Assembly: GCF_000191065.1 (NCBI RefSeq)
Contig: NZ_GL872282.1
Coordinates: 528,306 to 592,305, forward strand
Direction: 5' to 3'
DNA length: 64,000 bases
Origin: Prevotella multiformis DSM 16608
GTDB lineage: Bacteria > Bacteroidota > Bacteroidia > Bacteroidales > Bacteroidaceae
A program made the translations under genes and the position numbers. The notes below the pieces were generated by a model. That model did not search any database. It had not been told where the DNA came from and saw only the letters and a list, made by a program, of their open reading frames with translations. Every line of letters starts with the position of its first letter. Position 1 is the stretch's first letter. Shown piece by piece: positions 20,876 to 30,528 of the stretch.

Positions 20876-23800
20876 ATGAAAAGTGACCGTCTGAAAATCA
20901 ATTCCGGCCTCAGGCTATGCGTGTGCGCCCTTCTGCTGATGCTGGGCGTACAGCGGGCTGCCGCACAGGTGTCGCTGACGACGAACCGCACGGCGTTGAA
21001 GACGGTCATCCAGCGCATAAAATCGAAGACCCGCTACCGTTTCTTTTACAGCGACGAGCTGGGCAGGGAGCAGGTGAATGCCGTCTCCATCCGTGACCTG
21101 CCGATAGACTTCGTGCTGGACCGCCTCTTCGCCAACACGGGAATCACGTACAGAATCATTGACAACATCATCTATCTGAAAAAAGGGAAGCCGGAAACAG
21201 CCGCCCCGGAACGTGCGGCGGCCGCCCGCAAAACGCCGCAGCAACAGGAAGAAAGCCGCAGGAAACCTGCCGTCTACACCTTCCGGGGGCAGATACAGGA
21301 CGTGGCAGGCAACCCGCTTATCGGTGCGACCGTCACCGTGAAGGGTTCGCCCAGGGTGCACGCCGTCGCCGACCTGGACGGCAGATTCACGCTGGACACC
21401 GAGACCCCCTCCCCGCTGCTGACGGTATCCTGCGTAGGCTTCACGTCTGTGGAGAGACGGGGAGAAAGCCGGCACAACCAGCTGTTCGTGCTGAAAGAGA
21501 ACCCTTACGAACTGGGCAACGTCGTCGTGACGGCAATGGGCATCAGCCGTTCGGGCGCCGCCCTGAGCTACAATGTGAAGCACGTGGAGCAGGAAGAAGT
21601 GAACACGGTGCGGACCACCAACCTCGCCAACATCCTGGGCGGAAGGGTGGCGGGAGTCGCCGTCAACGAGTCGGCAGCCGGCATGGGCGGCGCGGCACGC
21701 GTGGTGATGCGCGGCCCGAAGTCGCTGGCACAGAGCAACCAGCCGCTTTATGTCATTGACGGGATTCCCGTGAACAACCGCAGCAACGACGACATCAAGA
21801 GCGGCATCTACTCCCAGCAGCCCGGCGCAGAGAGCATGGCCGACATCAACCCCGACGACGTGGAGAGCATCTCGGTGCTGACGGGGGCTGCCGCTGCCGC
21901 CCTGTACGGCTCTGCCGCCGCACAGGGCGCCGTGATGATCAGGACGAAGTCGGGCAGAACAGGGAAACTCTCCGTAGAGCTGTCGTCGGGAACGCAGTTC
22001 CTCTCGCCCTTCATCCTGCCCGAGTTCCAGAACGAATACGGGAACCGCCCCAACGAAATGAAGTCGTGGGGAGCAAAGAATCCGGACGGTTTCGCACGCT
22101 ATACGCCGGACGACTTCTTCCGCACAGGCGTGAACTTCACCAACAACGCCACCCTGACAACAGGAACGGAACGCAACCAGGTCTACCTCTCCCTGGGCTC
22201 GTCAACGGTGAGCGGCATCATCCCCAACAATGACTTCCAGCGGTACAACCTGTCGTTCAAGAATGTCTTTTCGACGCTGAAGGACAGGCTGCGCTTCACC
22301 TTTTCCTTCAAGTTCATCAGGGAGAACGACCGCAACATGCTGGCGCAGGGACAGTATTTCAATCCGCTGACCTCCGCCTACCTCTTCCCCCGAGGCGAGC
22401 GGTTCGACGCCATCAGGGACTACGAATACTTTGACGCGGCGCGGAACGTCAGCCTGCAGAACTGGAACTATGGCGACGACCTGAAGATGCAGAACCCTTA
22501 CTGGGTGACCCACCGCATGGTGAAGACGACGAAGCGCAACAGGTACCTCACCGACCTGGGCGTGAAGTACCGGCTGACCGACTGGCTGGCATTCGAGGGA
22601 CGCTTCCGCCGGGACGAAGCGGCGAACAGGATCGAAGACAAGCGCTACGCCTCCACACTGGACATCTTCGCCCATTCGCCTTACGGATATTACGGCTACT
22701 GCAAGGTGAACGACCGGACACGCTATGCGGATTTCATGGCGGATGCCGCCCGCCACTGGGAGGACTTCTCGGTCAAGGCGAATTTCGGAGCCGCCTTCTC
22801 CTACACGTCGTATGACGTGACGGGATTCCAGGGAGGACTGAAGGCACCGTCCAACCTCTTCACGCCGAACGCCATCGACTACAGCAAGGTGACGGGAGAC
22901 AACCGTCCCATCTTCGAACTGACCCGCCACACGGTCAATTCCGTCTTCGGGAGCATGGAGACTGGCTGGAGGGAACGGCTCTTCCTGACACTGACAGGAC
23001 GCTCCGACTGGGACTCCGCACTCAGCAATACCGCACGGCAGTCGTTCTTCTATCCTTCCGCAGGCCTCTCCGCCATCCTCTCCAGACTGTTCAGGCTGCC
23101 ACGCTTCGTCAATTACCTGAAGGTCCGCGCCTCATGGGCTTCCGTCGGATCGGCCATCCCGCCCAACATCTCCTCCGCCTGGCGGTATGAGTATGTGCCC
23201 TCGACTGGCACTTACCGCACCGTCACCTACAAGTTCCCCGACACCTTCTACCCTGAAAGGACCAACTCGTGGGAGGCCGGCTTCACCGCCCATCTCTTCA
23301 AGGAGGCGGTATCGGTGAAGCTGACCGTCTACCAGTCGGATACGAAGAACCAGACCTTCCTCCGTCAGATCACGCTCGGCGGCGCCTACGACCGGGAGTA
23401 CATCCAGGCCGGAGACGTGCGGAACAGAGGACTGGAAGTGGGACTGGGCTACCAGAAGGCATGGGACAGGCTGCGCTGGACCATGGACATGACGTACAGC
23501 ATGAACCGCAACCGGATCGTCAGCCTGCTCGACAATCCCAACGAGACCCTGCGGCAAGGCGGGCTGAACGGCTGTGAAGTGATCCTGACACAGGGAGGGA
23601 CGATGGGCGACCTCTACACCTTCACGGATTACAAACGTGATGCGAAAGGGAACATCCAGCTCAATGCCGACGGACAGGTGATGCAGATGGAACTGCCGTC
23701 GCCGAAACTGGCAGGCTCGGTATTGCCCAAGGGACAGCTCGGCCTGAACAACAGGGTCTCATGGCGGGGACTGGAAGCCGGACTGCTGGTGACCGCCCGG

Positions 23801-24211
23801 CTGGGCGGCATCTGCGTGTCGCAGACGCAGGCCTTCATGGATTCCTACGGTGTCTCCCGGAAGACGGCAGACCTGCGGAACGCCGGCGGAGTCGCCGTCG
23901 GCAGCCGGATGATTCCGGTCGAGAAATATTATACCGTGGTGGGAGGCGAGACCCCCATCTGGGATGAATATATCTACAAGGCCACCAACGCACGGATCAA
24001 GGAGCTCTACCTGAATTACACGTTCGACAGGCTGATCCGCGGCGCAAAGGTGACGCTGGGCGTCACGGCAAGAAACCTGTGGATGCTTTACTGCAAGGCT
24101 CCCTTCGACCCGGAGTCGACCCCTTCGACGGATGTGTACTACCAGGGATTCGATTATTTCATGCAGCCCAGCCAGCGTTCGCTGGGCTTTTATGTCAATG
24201 TAAAACTGTAG
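20876..24211 (+). CDS. susC: SusC-family TonB-dependent receptor with STN domain
   Basis: 1,111 residues from the ATG at 20876. The upstream ATG at 20849 adds nine residues before the signal peptide (cleavage near RAAAQ) and is less likely. Domains in order: STN/Secretin-N (about 33-100, LKTVIQRIKSKTRYRFFYSD), carboxypeptidase-like domain (about 145-215, GQIQDVAGNPLIGATVTVKG), plug (about 220-360, with LANILGGRVAGVAV and QPLYVIDGIPVNN) and a barrel to the C-terminus. It imports oligosaccharides with SusD; the STN domain signals to FecR. susD starts 3 bases after its stop. Confidence 0.95.
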   Translation: MKSDRLKINSGLRLCVCALLLMLGVQRAAAQVSLTTNRTALKTVIQRIKSKTRYRFFYSDELGREQVNAVSIRDLPIDFVLDRLFANTGITYRIIDNIIYLKKGKPETAAPERAAAARKTPQQQEESRRKPAVYTFRGQIQDVAGNPLIGATVTVKGSPRVHAVADLDGRFTLDTETPSPLLTVSCVGFTSVERRGESRHNQLFVLKENPYELGNVVVTAMGISRSGAALSYNVKHVEQEEVNTVRTTNLANILGGRVAGVAVNESAAGMGGAARVVMRGPKSLAQSNQPLYVIDGIPVNNRSNDDIKSGIYSQQPGAESMADINPDDVESISVLTGAAAAALYGSAAAQGAVMIRTKSGRTGKLSVELSSGTQFLSPFILPEFQNEYGNRPNEMKSWGAKNPDGFARYTPDDFFRTGVNFTNNATLTTGTERNQVYLSLGSSTVSGIIPNNDFQRYNLSFKNVFSTLKDRLRFTFSFKFIRENDRNMLAQGQYFNPLTSAYLFPRGERFDAIRDYEYFDAARNVSLQNWNYGDDLKMQNPYWVTHRMVKTTKRNRYLTDLGVKYRLTDWLAFEGRFRRDEAANRIEDKRYASTLDIFAHSPYGYYGYCKVNDRTRYADFMADAARHWEDFSVKANFGAAFSYTSYDVTGFQGGLKAPSNLFTPNAIDYSKVTGDNRPIFELTRHTVNSVFGSMETGWRERLFLTLTGRSDWDSALSNTARQSFFYPSAGLSAILSRLFRLPRFVNYLKVRASWASVGSAIPPNISSAWRYEYVPSTGTYRTVTYKFPDTFYPERTNSWEAGFTAHLFKEAVSVKLTVYQSDTKNQTFLRQITLGGAYDREYIQAGDVRNRGLEVGLGYQKAWDRLRWTMDMTYSMNRNRIVSLLDNPNETLRQGGLNGCEVILTQGGTMGDLYTFTDYKRDAKGNIQLNADGQVMQMELPSPKLAGSVLPKGQLGLNNRVSWRGLEAGLLVTARLGGICVSQTQAFMDSYGVSRKTADLRNAGGVAVGSRMIPVEKYYTVVGGETPIWDEYIYKATNARIKELYLNYTFDRLIRGAKVTLGVTARNLWMLYCKAPFDPESTPSTDVYYQGFDYFMQPSQRSLGFYVNVKL

Positions 24212-24214
24212 GCT

Positions 24215-25747
24215 ATGACCATCCATAGAAAAATCCTGCTGCCCCTGGCCGTCCTTCTGGCGGCTCTGTCTTCCTGCACAGGCAACTTCACAGACGTGAA
24301 CCGGCCGGGCAGCAGACTGTCGCCCGAGGAGCTGCAGCGCGACAACTATGCCGTCGGCTCCTTCCTCATACAGATGCAGGGCGTGGCCTTTCCCGAACAG
24401 GAGAATGCCTACCAGACGATGATCGACTTCGTGGGCAACTACCTGGGACGCTACACGACCTACACCAAGGTACTGCCGAAGAACCACACCCTGTTCAATG
24501 CCGCCAACAACTGGTGCGCCTGGCCGGCATCGTATGCACCGGGGCTGGTATCGGCCTTCAATGCGGTGGTGAAACTGAACGGAAAGGAAAAGGTGTCGTA
24601 CGCCTGGGCGCTGATACTCCGCACACAGGCCTTCCTCCGCTTCACGGACATCTACGGACCGTTCCCGCTCAGCAGGGATGCCCATCATGCTGAGGTGTAT
24701 TCCTCACAGCGGGACATCTATCTGCACCTGATCGACGACCTGAATGAGGCCACGGCCTTCCTTGCTTCAGACCGCAGCCTCGCCGAAGAGAAGGTCGTCT
24801 TCGCCCCTTACGACCTCGTCTACAAAGGCGACTTCGACAAGTGGCGGAAGTTCGCCAGCTCGCTCAAGCTGCGCATCGCCATCCGCATCAGCAACGCAGA
24901 ACCGGCCATGGCACGCGCACTGGCCGAGAAAGCCGTAAGGGAAGGGGTCATCGAACGGAATGCCGACAACTGCACGGTCGCCTGCAACAAGTCGGGGCTG
25001 TGGACGACGGCCGTATCATGGGGCGACAGCCGCATCTGCGCCGACCTCGAGAGCTACCTGACGGGCTACAAGGATCCGCGGCTGGACAAGTATTTCCTGC
25101 CGGCAGGACAGCCGGGACCGCGCAGGTTCATCGGCTGCCGGGCCGGCGCACTGACAGGGAGCAACTTCCTCGCCAAGCGGCTCTACTCCACCGCCAACGT
25201 GTCGGAGACGACACCGGGGGTATGGCTGACGGCCTCGGAGATGGCTTTCTGTAAAGCGGAAGGCGTGCTCCGGGGATGGGACATGGGCGGCGGAACGGCA
25301 AAGGCATACTATGAACAAGGAGTGACCCTCTCCTTCGAGCAGTGGGGAGCGAACGGAGCAGCCGACTACCTGCTGGACTCCACATCCACGGAGGCCGACT
25401 ATACAGACGCCCCCGGCGGATTCGGAGGCGACTGCCCCCGGCAGTCGGACATCACAATCCGGTGGGATGACAGCGCACCGCCGGCCGAGAAGATGGAGCG
25501 GCTGATCGTACAGAAATGGATCGCCCTCTATCCCGACGGACAGGAGGCATGGAACGAGATACGGCGGACAGGATACCCGCATATCTTCCCCGTTCCGCAG
25601 CCGACGAACGGATACAGCCTGCTGACTCCCAACAGAATCCCCTTCGACAAGAACGAACAGATCAACAACCCCCGAAATTACTACAAGGCGGTGGAATATC
25701 TGGGAGGAGCAGACGACTATGCGACACCGATGTGGTGGCAAAGGTAA
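24215..25747 (+). CDS. susD: SusD/RagB-family outer-membrane lipoprotein
   Basis: 510 residues with lipobox ALSSC (acylated Cys21). TPR-like helices and the C-terminal RagB/SusD region (WIALYPDGQEAWNEIRRTGYP) are clear. It forms the lid of the SusC channel and binds glycans at the cell surface. It is of the SusD-like 2/SusD_RagB class; the glycan is unknown, but the beta-galactosidase next door suggests a galactose-containing substrate. Confidence 0.94.
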   Translation: MTIHRKILLPLAVLLAALSSCTGNFTDVNRPGSRLSPEELQRDNYAVGSFLIQMQGVAFPEQENAYQTMIDFVGNYLGRYTTYTKVLPKNHTLFNAANNWCAWPASYAPGLVSAFNAVVKLNGKEKVSYAWALILRTQAFLRFTDIYGPFPLSRDAHHAEVYSSQRDIYLHLIDDLNEATAFLASDRSLAEEKVVFAPYDLVYKGDFDKWRKFASSLKLRIAIRISNAEPAMARALAEKAVREGVIERNADNCTVACNKSGLWTTAVSWGDSRICADLESYLTGYKDPRLDKYFLPAGQPGPRRFIGCRAGALTGSNFLAKRLYSTANVSETTPGVWLTASEMAFCKAEGVLRGWDMGGGTAKAYYEQGVTLSFEQWGANGAADYLLDSTSTEADYTDAPGGFGGDCPRQSDITIRWDDSAPPAEKMERLIVQKWIALYPDGQEAWNEIRRTGYPHIFPVPQPTNGYSLLTPNRIPFDKNEQINNPRNYYKAVEYLGGADDYATPMWWQR

Positions 25748-26801
25748 AAAAGGCTCTTCAGGATTTCGGAGTGATGGGGGTGTCTCGTAAGTCGATGACT
25801 TTGATGAAATATCACACAGAGGCAGGGAGCTGTTGAAAAGGTAAAAAGGTAAAAGAGTAAAAAGGTAAACATGACTCTGTCATGCCGCCGCCCTGCCCTC
25901 CTGTTACTCCTGTCCTACTCCATTCTATCTTTATCAGGGTTTCTTGTCCGCTTGCCTTACCCTCCAGCTCCTTTCTCTCCCCTGACCTTCAGGGTTCTCT
26001 GTGCCCTGCTTCCCCTCAAAGGCTCTGTGAGTTCCGTGGCTCCGTGAGAAAACACACCCCGGAAGATGGCGTTTCCGCACGAAATCAGGCTCTTCCGTTA
26101 AATGCGCAGATGCTTTTCATATAGCTTTAACGGATGAACCGAAGTGATTGATGAAACAAAAACATGGCCAAGACTGTCAACTGCCGATCCTGTCATCAGC
26201 CTCCGAGTCAAAGACCTTTTCATTTTAATACGTTGAAAAGACAGATAGGATTTTGAAAAACCATTACATAATTTCAAACAGATCATCTGTAAATGTAAAG
26301 AACACGTGCAAAAAAACGAGTTTGTAACCAGCAGTCAATCAATCGGTTGTCAAGTCGTTTGTAAAAGGTGCCTGATTGGACTTCAAAAGGGCGTTGGTAA
26401 CACGCTAAAGGAGCACCCATTGCAGATCAATCAGGCATCTTTCAGGAGCCAGAAGAGCATGTGTCAGCTTTGAACTGCATAAAAATATTTACAAACACCG
26501 ATCATCTGAGAATAAGTTGTTTGTAGAAGACGGAAAGACAGGCTGACGGGCAGGCATCGTATCAATTTGTCTTTTCTGCATTTTATCCTGTAGTTTACCC
26601 TCCTTTGCAAGACCCTCCGTTTTGGGAGAGTCATACTATGCAAGTACACAAGCCCTTTATTCTATTCCTGTCCATCCATTTAACGGAAGAACCCATTTTT
26701 TGTCCGGAGGCGACAAGACAGCAGATATGTGATGCTTATTTATGACAACCCCTCCTTACAGGGTATGCAGACAGAGAACCTCCCCGAAAGGCAGCCGCTT
26801 C
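25748..26801. other. Gene-free region of 1.05 kb
   Basis: It starts with a heptad-like run (aaaaggt units around 25839-25871), followed by pyrimidine-rich DNA without credible frames. Most of the right part is a dispersed repeat (26088-26693). No terminator with a T-tract is obvious directly after susD. Confidence 0.55.
26088..26693 (+). repeat. Dispersed repeat, copy A (longest, 606 bp)
   Basis: Bounded by the imperfect inverted ends GGCTCTTCCGTTAAATGCG (26088-26106) and CATTTAACGGAAGAACC (26677-26693). In the middle, 26362-26443 is a palindrome-like module, GGTGCCTGATTGG to CAATCAGGCATC, enclosing AAAAGGGCGTTGGTAACACGC. Matching copies lie at 32298, 36974 (inverted) and 46097. No open frame and no transposase, so it resembles a MITE or other non-autonomous repeat. 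Confidence 0.75.
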
Positions 26802-27596
26802 TCAACGCAGTTTCTTGCTCATCCTGCCGTCCGGTGTCACGCGCAGTTCTATCACGTAAGTCGTGTCGGCATCGGGAATCCCGATGATGACATAATAGTA
26901 CAGTGCCTTCGCATCGGCACGGGTGAAGTACATCTTGCGGAGAATACTGCGTGAGAGAAAATCCCTCGGGACAAGCGACTGGAACTCCTGCTTGCGGAAG
27001 TCATGGGCGAAGACCGGAGTACCATGGTTGAAGAGACGCAGGGAAGCCACATTGTCAAGATACATATTGTCAACCTCTACGCCATTGTCATTGTAGGTAG
27101 ACTTGATGACCTTGTCGGAGGTGGTCTCCACATGGACCCTGCTTTCAAAATATCCCAAGTCCGTGCGGATTACCGTGTCCTGCGACTCCTCCCGGAAAGT
27201 ATTTACCGCATAGACATGATAGCTGAAGGCCGAACGGAGGGTCTTGTCTCCGCTCTTCACCAGTCTCACCTCGTCGCCGTTCTGGTTGGCGAATTTCAGC
27301 AGATGGGGCGCCTGCTTTTCTATCTTATAGCCGTGCAGCGTCTTTCCCTGCAGGTAGAGCGTGTCCTGATAGACCCAGAAACGCACAGGCATGCTGGCCG
27401 AATCGGGATAGAAGATGCTGTCGCCCTTCACCAGCATGGCAGGGTCGCTGCTCTCGCCGTTCGTCCACAGCCCCTGCAGCATCTCCTTCGCCTGCTTGTC
27501 CTCATGCGACTGCTGATAGTCGGCACCGCGGTTGCGGCAGGCTGCCAGCAGCAGTGTCAGCAGTACCAGTACACTGACGATTGTCTTCTCTTTCAT
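26802..27596 (-). CDS. Putative lipoprotein, DUF4738-like
   Basis: 264 residues from the ATG at 27596; an ATG two codons upstream is equally possible. Lipobox LLLAAC with Cys20. The body reads like a beta-rich periplasmic protein: GDSIFYPDSASMPVRFWVYQ, LYLQGKTLHGYKI, then a C-terminal domain with FRKQEFQSLVPRDFLSR and TYVIELRVTPDG. I associate this with the Prevotella DUF4738 lipoproteins from memory, with moderate certainty. Function unknown. It is separated from rfbC by 80 bases on the same strand. Confidence 0.75.
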   Translation of the reverse strand: MKEKTIVSVLVLLTLLLAACRNRGADYQQSHEDKQAKEMLQGLWTNGESSDPAMLVKGDSIFYPDSASMPVRFWVYQDTLYLQGKTLHGYKIEKQAPHLLKFANQNGDEVRLVKSGDKTLRSAFSYHVYAVNTFREESQDTVIRTDLGYFESRVHVETTSDKVIKSTYNDNGVEVDNMYLDNVASLRLFNHGTPVFAHDFRKQEFQSLVPRDFLSRSILRKMYFTRADAKALYYYVIIGIPDADTTYVIELRVTPDGRMSKKLR

Positions 27597-27675
27597 AAGC
27601 AAGGATCAATAGATTTCAACATACTCTCCGCGGCCGGAATGCCTGACGGACATCCACGGCTGCCCTTCGCAAGTC

Positions 27676-28230
27676 TCAGTCAAACAGCCAGGCGTCCTTC
27701 AGAGCCACCCCCTTGTTGAGGTCTTTGTCTGAAAGCACGACATCCTTGGCATCCACAGGCCATTCAATGCCTATCGTCCCGTCGTTCCAGCGGATGCTCG
27801 CCTCGGCCTGCGGCGCATAGACATTGTCTACCTTGTACGTGAAGATCGCTTCATCGGAAAGGACGAGGAAGCCATGGGCGAAGCCCCGGGGAATGAAGAA
27901 CTGACGTTTGTTGTCTTCAGACAGCTCCACCATAACGTACCTGCCGAAGGTCGGTGAGTTCTTGCGGATGTCGACAGCCACGTCCACGACCCTGCCCTTG
28001 ATGACACGCACCAGCTTGGCCTGCGAGAAGTCGCCTTTCTGATAATGCAGTCCACGGAGAACCCCATAGCCCGACTTCGACTCGTTGTCCTGGATGAACT
28101 CGACGTGATGTCCGATATGCGCATCGAACTCGGCCTGTTTGAACGACTCAAAGAAGTAACCTCTTGCGTCATTGAAAACCTTGGGTTCAATGACCCATAC
28201 CCCGTCAATGTCAGTCTTTCTATACTCCAT
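27676..28230 (-). CDS. rfbC: dTDP-4-dehydrorhamnose 3,5-epimerase
   Basis: 184 residues from the ATG at 28230 (MEYRKTDIDGVWVIEPKVF). The longer frame from 28266 adds residues without family support. RmlC cupin motifs are present: DARGYFFESF, QDNESKSGYGVLRGLHYQ with the catalytic His, and IPRGFAHGFLVLSDEA. It produces dTDP-4-dehydro-L-rhamnose for surface glycans. The other rhamnose genes are not in the window, so it is an isolated rfbC. Confidence 0.95.
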   Translation of the reverse strand: MEYRKTDIDGVWVIEPKVFNDARGYFFESFKQAEFDAHIGHHVEFIQDNESKSGYGVLRGLHYQKGDFSQAKLVRVIKGRVVDVAVDIRKNSPTFGRYVMVELSEDNKRQFFIPRGFAHGFLVLSDEAIFTYKVDNVYAPQAEASIRWNDGTIGIEWPVDAKDVVLSDKDLNKGVALKDAWLFD

Positions 28231-28270
28231 CGTATTTGTTTTTAGATTACAGCAAGGCAGCAGCACAGGC

Positions 28271-28357
28271 AGCCTGCCTTATGCAAAGGCAGAGCCAGCG
28301 AGCGCAATGAGAGCCTGCTCGCAGATTGCCGAGCGCAGCCTGCCTTATGCAAAGGTA
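28271..28357 (-). promoter_or_regulatory. rfbC promoter region with duplicated box
   Basis: On the minus strand, TACCTTTG (28357-28350) fits the -7 consensus. The 19-mer AGCCTGCCTTATGCAAAGG (plus-strand sense) containing it occurs twice, at 28271-28289 and 28337-28355, a 66-base period. The copy nearer rfbC has GCCTTTG in place of TACCTTTG, so only one copy is likely to be an active promoter. Confidence 0.5.
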
Positions 28358-28451
28358 ATAAGAATTGTTGATTATAAAAAGCTTTATCGACTTTTTCAAC
28401 CTCCGCAGGAGATTTTAAGATACGGCTCTTGGAACTTCCGAATAAAATAAG

Positions 28452-28459
28452 TAATTTTG
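28452..28459 (+). promoter_or_regulatory. Promoter -7 box at the start of the SPOR-protein gene
   Basis: TAATTTTG ends only five bases before an in-frame GTG (28465). If this is the promoter, the messenger is essentially leaderless and starts at the GTG, and the upstream ATG at 28429 is not used. Confidence 0.5.
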
Positions 28460-28464
28460 CAAGC

Positions 28465-29463
28465 GTGATAAAACTCGACCGACATATTGAGATACTCCTG
28501 CTGGAGAACGACTGTGTCATTGTCCCGGGGCTGGGAGGCTTCGTCGCCCATCATGTCTCTGCAAGATATGATGCAAACGACGGCCTGTTCCTTCCGCCTT
28601 ACCGTACCCTAGGGTTCAATGTGCAGCTGAGGATGAACGACTCGCTGCTGGTGCAGTCGTATGTGGATGCGTACGACATGAGCTACCCCGAGGCGCTCCG
28701 TCAGATCGAGCATGAAGTCGATGAGATTTACCACACGCTCGGCGAGGAAGGCTCCGTCGAGCTGTCCGACCTCGGCTGCCTCTCCAGAAACCCTGAGGGG
28801 AAACTGGTGTTCGAGCCTTTCGAAAGCGGCATCCTCACCCCGTCTTTCTACGGTCTGAGCAGCTTCGACTTCGGGAAGATCGTCGCCGGCAACGCCGATG
28901 CGGACCAGCCGGAGACGGCCGGACGCAAAAGCTCCAGGCACAGGATCGTGTACATCGACCATTCGGACGGACAGGACAAGCGGATCAGCATCAGCATGCG
29001 TGCCGTCCGGAATGTCACGGCAGCTGCCGTCTTCCTCACCGCCGTCTTCCTCGTGGCTTTCCCCGGGACGACACGCAGGGGAATGCCCGAACAGCAGATG
29101 AAGAGCGGTGTCCTCTACAACATCTTCGACTCCAGCGACACCCCGAATACGTCCGAACTGTTCAGGCCCATGAGGGCGGAAAGCCGCTTTGCCGCAACCG
29201 CCGGTACACGGACTGCCCCGGCCTCCACGTCCCATTACTGGACCATTGTCATGGCGAGCCACGTCACGGAAAAAAACGCACGTGCCTTTGTCGCCCGGCT
29301 GAAGAAGCAGGGGCTCGAAGATGCCCGTGTCTACGAGGGGTCGGAAAGCACGAAAGTACTTTACGGCCGCTTCCCGAGCCGGAAAGCAGCATACGACAAG
29401 ATGAAAGTCCTCACCTCGACTACCGAGTTCAAGCAGGCGTGGGTGTTAGAAATCGGAAAGTAA
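28465..29463 (+). CDS. HU-CCDC81/SPOR-domain membrane protein
   Basis: 332 residues from GTG 28465. An ATG at 28429 would add 12 residues but lies upstream of the promoter box. N-terminal bacterial HU-CCDC81-like region (about 1-130): LDRHIEILLLENDCVIVPGL followed by GGFVAHHV, then FNVQLRMNDSLLVQSYV and LGCLSRNPEGKLVFEP. One membrane segment follows (near residue 185, AAAVFLTAVFLVAFPG). A C-terminal SPOR domain (about 255-332: YWTIVMASHVTEKNA to VLEIGK) binds denuded peptidoglycan at division sites. The protein is likely an inner-membrane protein with a periplasmic SPOR domain, linked to septal cell-wall metabolism by family knowledge. Confidence 0.85.
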   Translation: MIKLDRHIEILLLENDCVIVPGLGGFVAHHVSARYDANDGLFLPPYRTLGFNVQLRMNDSLLVQSYVDAYDMSYPEALRQIEHEVDEIYHTLGEEGSVELSDLGCLSRNPEGKLVFEPFESGILTPSFYGLSSFDFGKIVAGNADADQPETAGRKSSRHRIVYIDHSDGQDKRISISMRAVRNVTAAAVFLTAVFLVAFPGTTRRGMPEQQMKSGVLYNIFDSSDTPNTSELFRPMRAESRFAATAGTRTAPASTSHYWTIVMASHVTEKNARAFVARLKKQGLEDARVYEGSESTKVLYGRFPSRKAAYDKMKVLTSTTEFKQAWVLEIGK

Positions 29464-29646
29464 GAATCTTCCCGCCATCCTTTCAGGAGAGAAGCGACCG
29501 CGGAGAACCCGCCGGGACAGCCTCCCTGCCACCCCCACTCCGTTTTTTCACGTCCGCCCCCTCTGCCGCCTCCCGTCTCCTCTTCCCTCTTTTCAGAGGA
29601 GAGTGCCGCCGAAGGGGCTTTGTCATTCCACCATTATCCATTCTAT

Positions 29647-30180
29647 ATGAAACGCGTCAGATGTCCTAAATGTGACAACTTCATCACCTTCGACGAAACG
29701 AAATACAAGTCCGGACAGCGGCTTGTCTTCCAGTGTCCGCAATGCGGAAAAGAGTTCGGCATCCGCATCGGCGTCTCCAAACTGCGCAAGACACAGAAGG
29801 AAGAGAACCGCACCCCTGCAGCATCCGAACAGGAAAACGAGTTCGGTTCACTGCACGTCATCGAGAATGTATTTCATTTCCGGCAGGTCATCCCGTTGCA
29901 GATGGGAGAGAATGTCATCGGCCGCTACATGAAAGGAAACCCCATCAACTGCCCGATAGAGACGGTCGACCCCAGCGTGGACATGACGCACTGCACCGTC
30001 ACCGTCAGCCGCGACAAGCACGGGAGGCTTCAGTATGTGCTGCGCGACGGACCGTCTAACACCGGCACTTTCGTCGACAATGAAATCCTCGGCGACCGTG
30101 AACGGAGGGTGATCGAAGGGGGAACGCTCTTCACCATCGGTGCGACAAGCATCATCCTCCATACACCGGAAGAGGATTGA
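29647..30180 (+). CDS. Zinc-ribbon and FHA domain protein
   Basis: 178 residues coded from ATG 29647 (about 177 aa plus stop); the upstream ATG at 29620 precedes the zinc ribbon without similarity. Two CxxC pairs, CPKC (residues 5-8) and CPQC (about 29-32), form a zinc ribbon of the zinc-ribbon/MJ0042 type. A C-terminal FHA domain (about 85-170: IGRYMKGNPINCPI, THCTVTVSRDKHGR, NTGTFVDNEIL) binds phosphothreonine peptides. A cytoplasmic adaptor role is probable; the partner kinase is not in the window. Confidence 0.87.
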   Translation: MKRVRCPKCDNFITFDETKYKSGQRLVFQCPQCGKEFGIRIGVSKLRKTQKEENRTPAASEQENEFGSLHVIENVFHFRQVIPLQMGENVIGRYMKGNPINCPIETVDPSVDMTHCTVTVSRDKHGRLQYVLRDGPSNTGTFVDNEILGDRERRVIEGGTLFTIGATSIILHTPEED

Positions 30181-30528
30181 CAAGGAAAGACTTTCCGCAA
30201 GTGCGGACCTTGCAGGGCAGAGGGCGCCGCATAGGAACGTGATGCCTGCCGGACGGCTACGGCCGGACAGAGGGCGGAAACGGCGCCGTCCCGGTAGGAT
30301 CCGGACCGTTTCATCTTCCCCTTCCCGCTGATTCCGGACCGGCCGGGAGGACTTCATAAGCAGGCAAAACCGCAGGAGGTGTGCCAGACATTGCCGAGTT
30401 CAGGCGATGTCCGGCACACCTCTTTTTTGTCGGAAGCTCCCTCCTTGCAGGAGAAGCCGGCTCCACGTCACAAGAAGCCGGCATACAGAGACCGCCCCTC
30501 TGGCCTCCGCCACAGGCACTGCCGTCCG
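30181..30528. other. Intergenic region with convergent terminator
   Basis: A 348-bp gap between convergent FHA and AGCS genes. GC-rich, no credible gene. It contains the hairpin at 30376-30428. Nothing else is recognised. Confidence 0.55.
30376..30428 (+). terminator. Intrinsic terminator downstream of the FHA gene
   Basis: A long stem, GAGGTGTGCCAGACATTGCC against GGCGATGTCCGGCACACCTC, with a seven-base loop and two imperfect pairs, then TTTTTT. On the plus strand this ends the FHA transcript. Confidence 0.8.
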
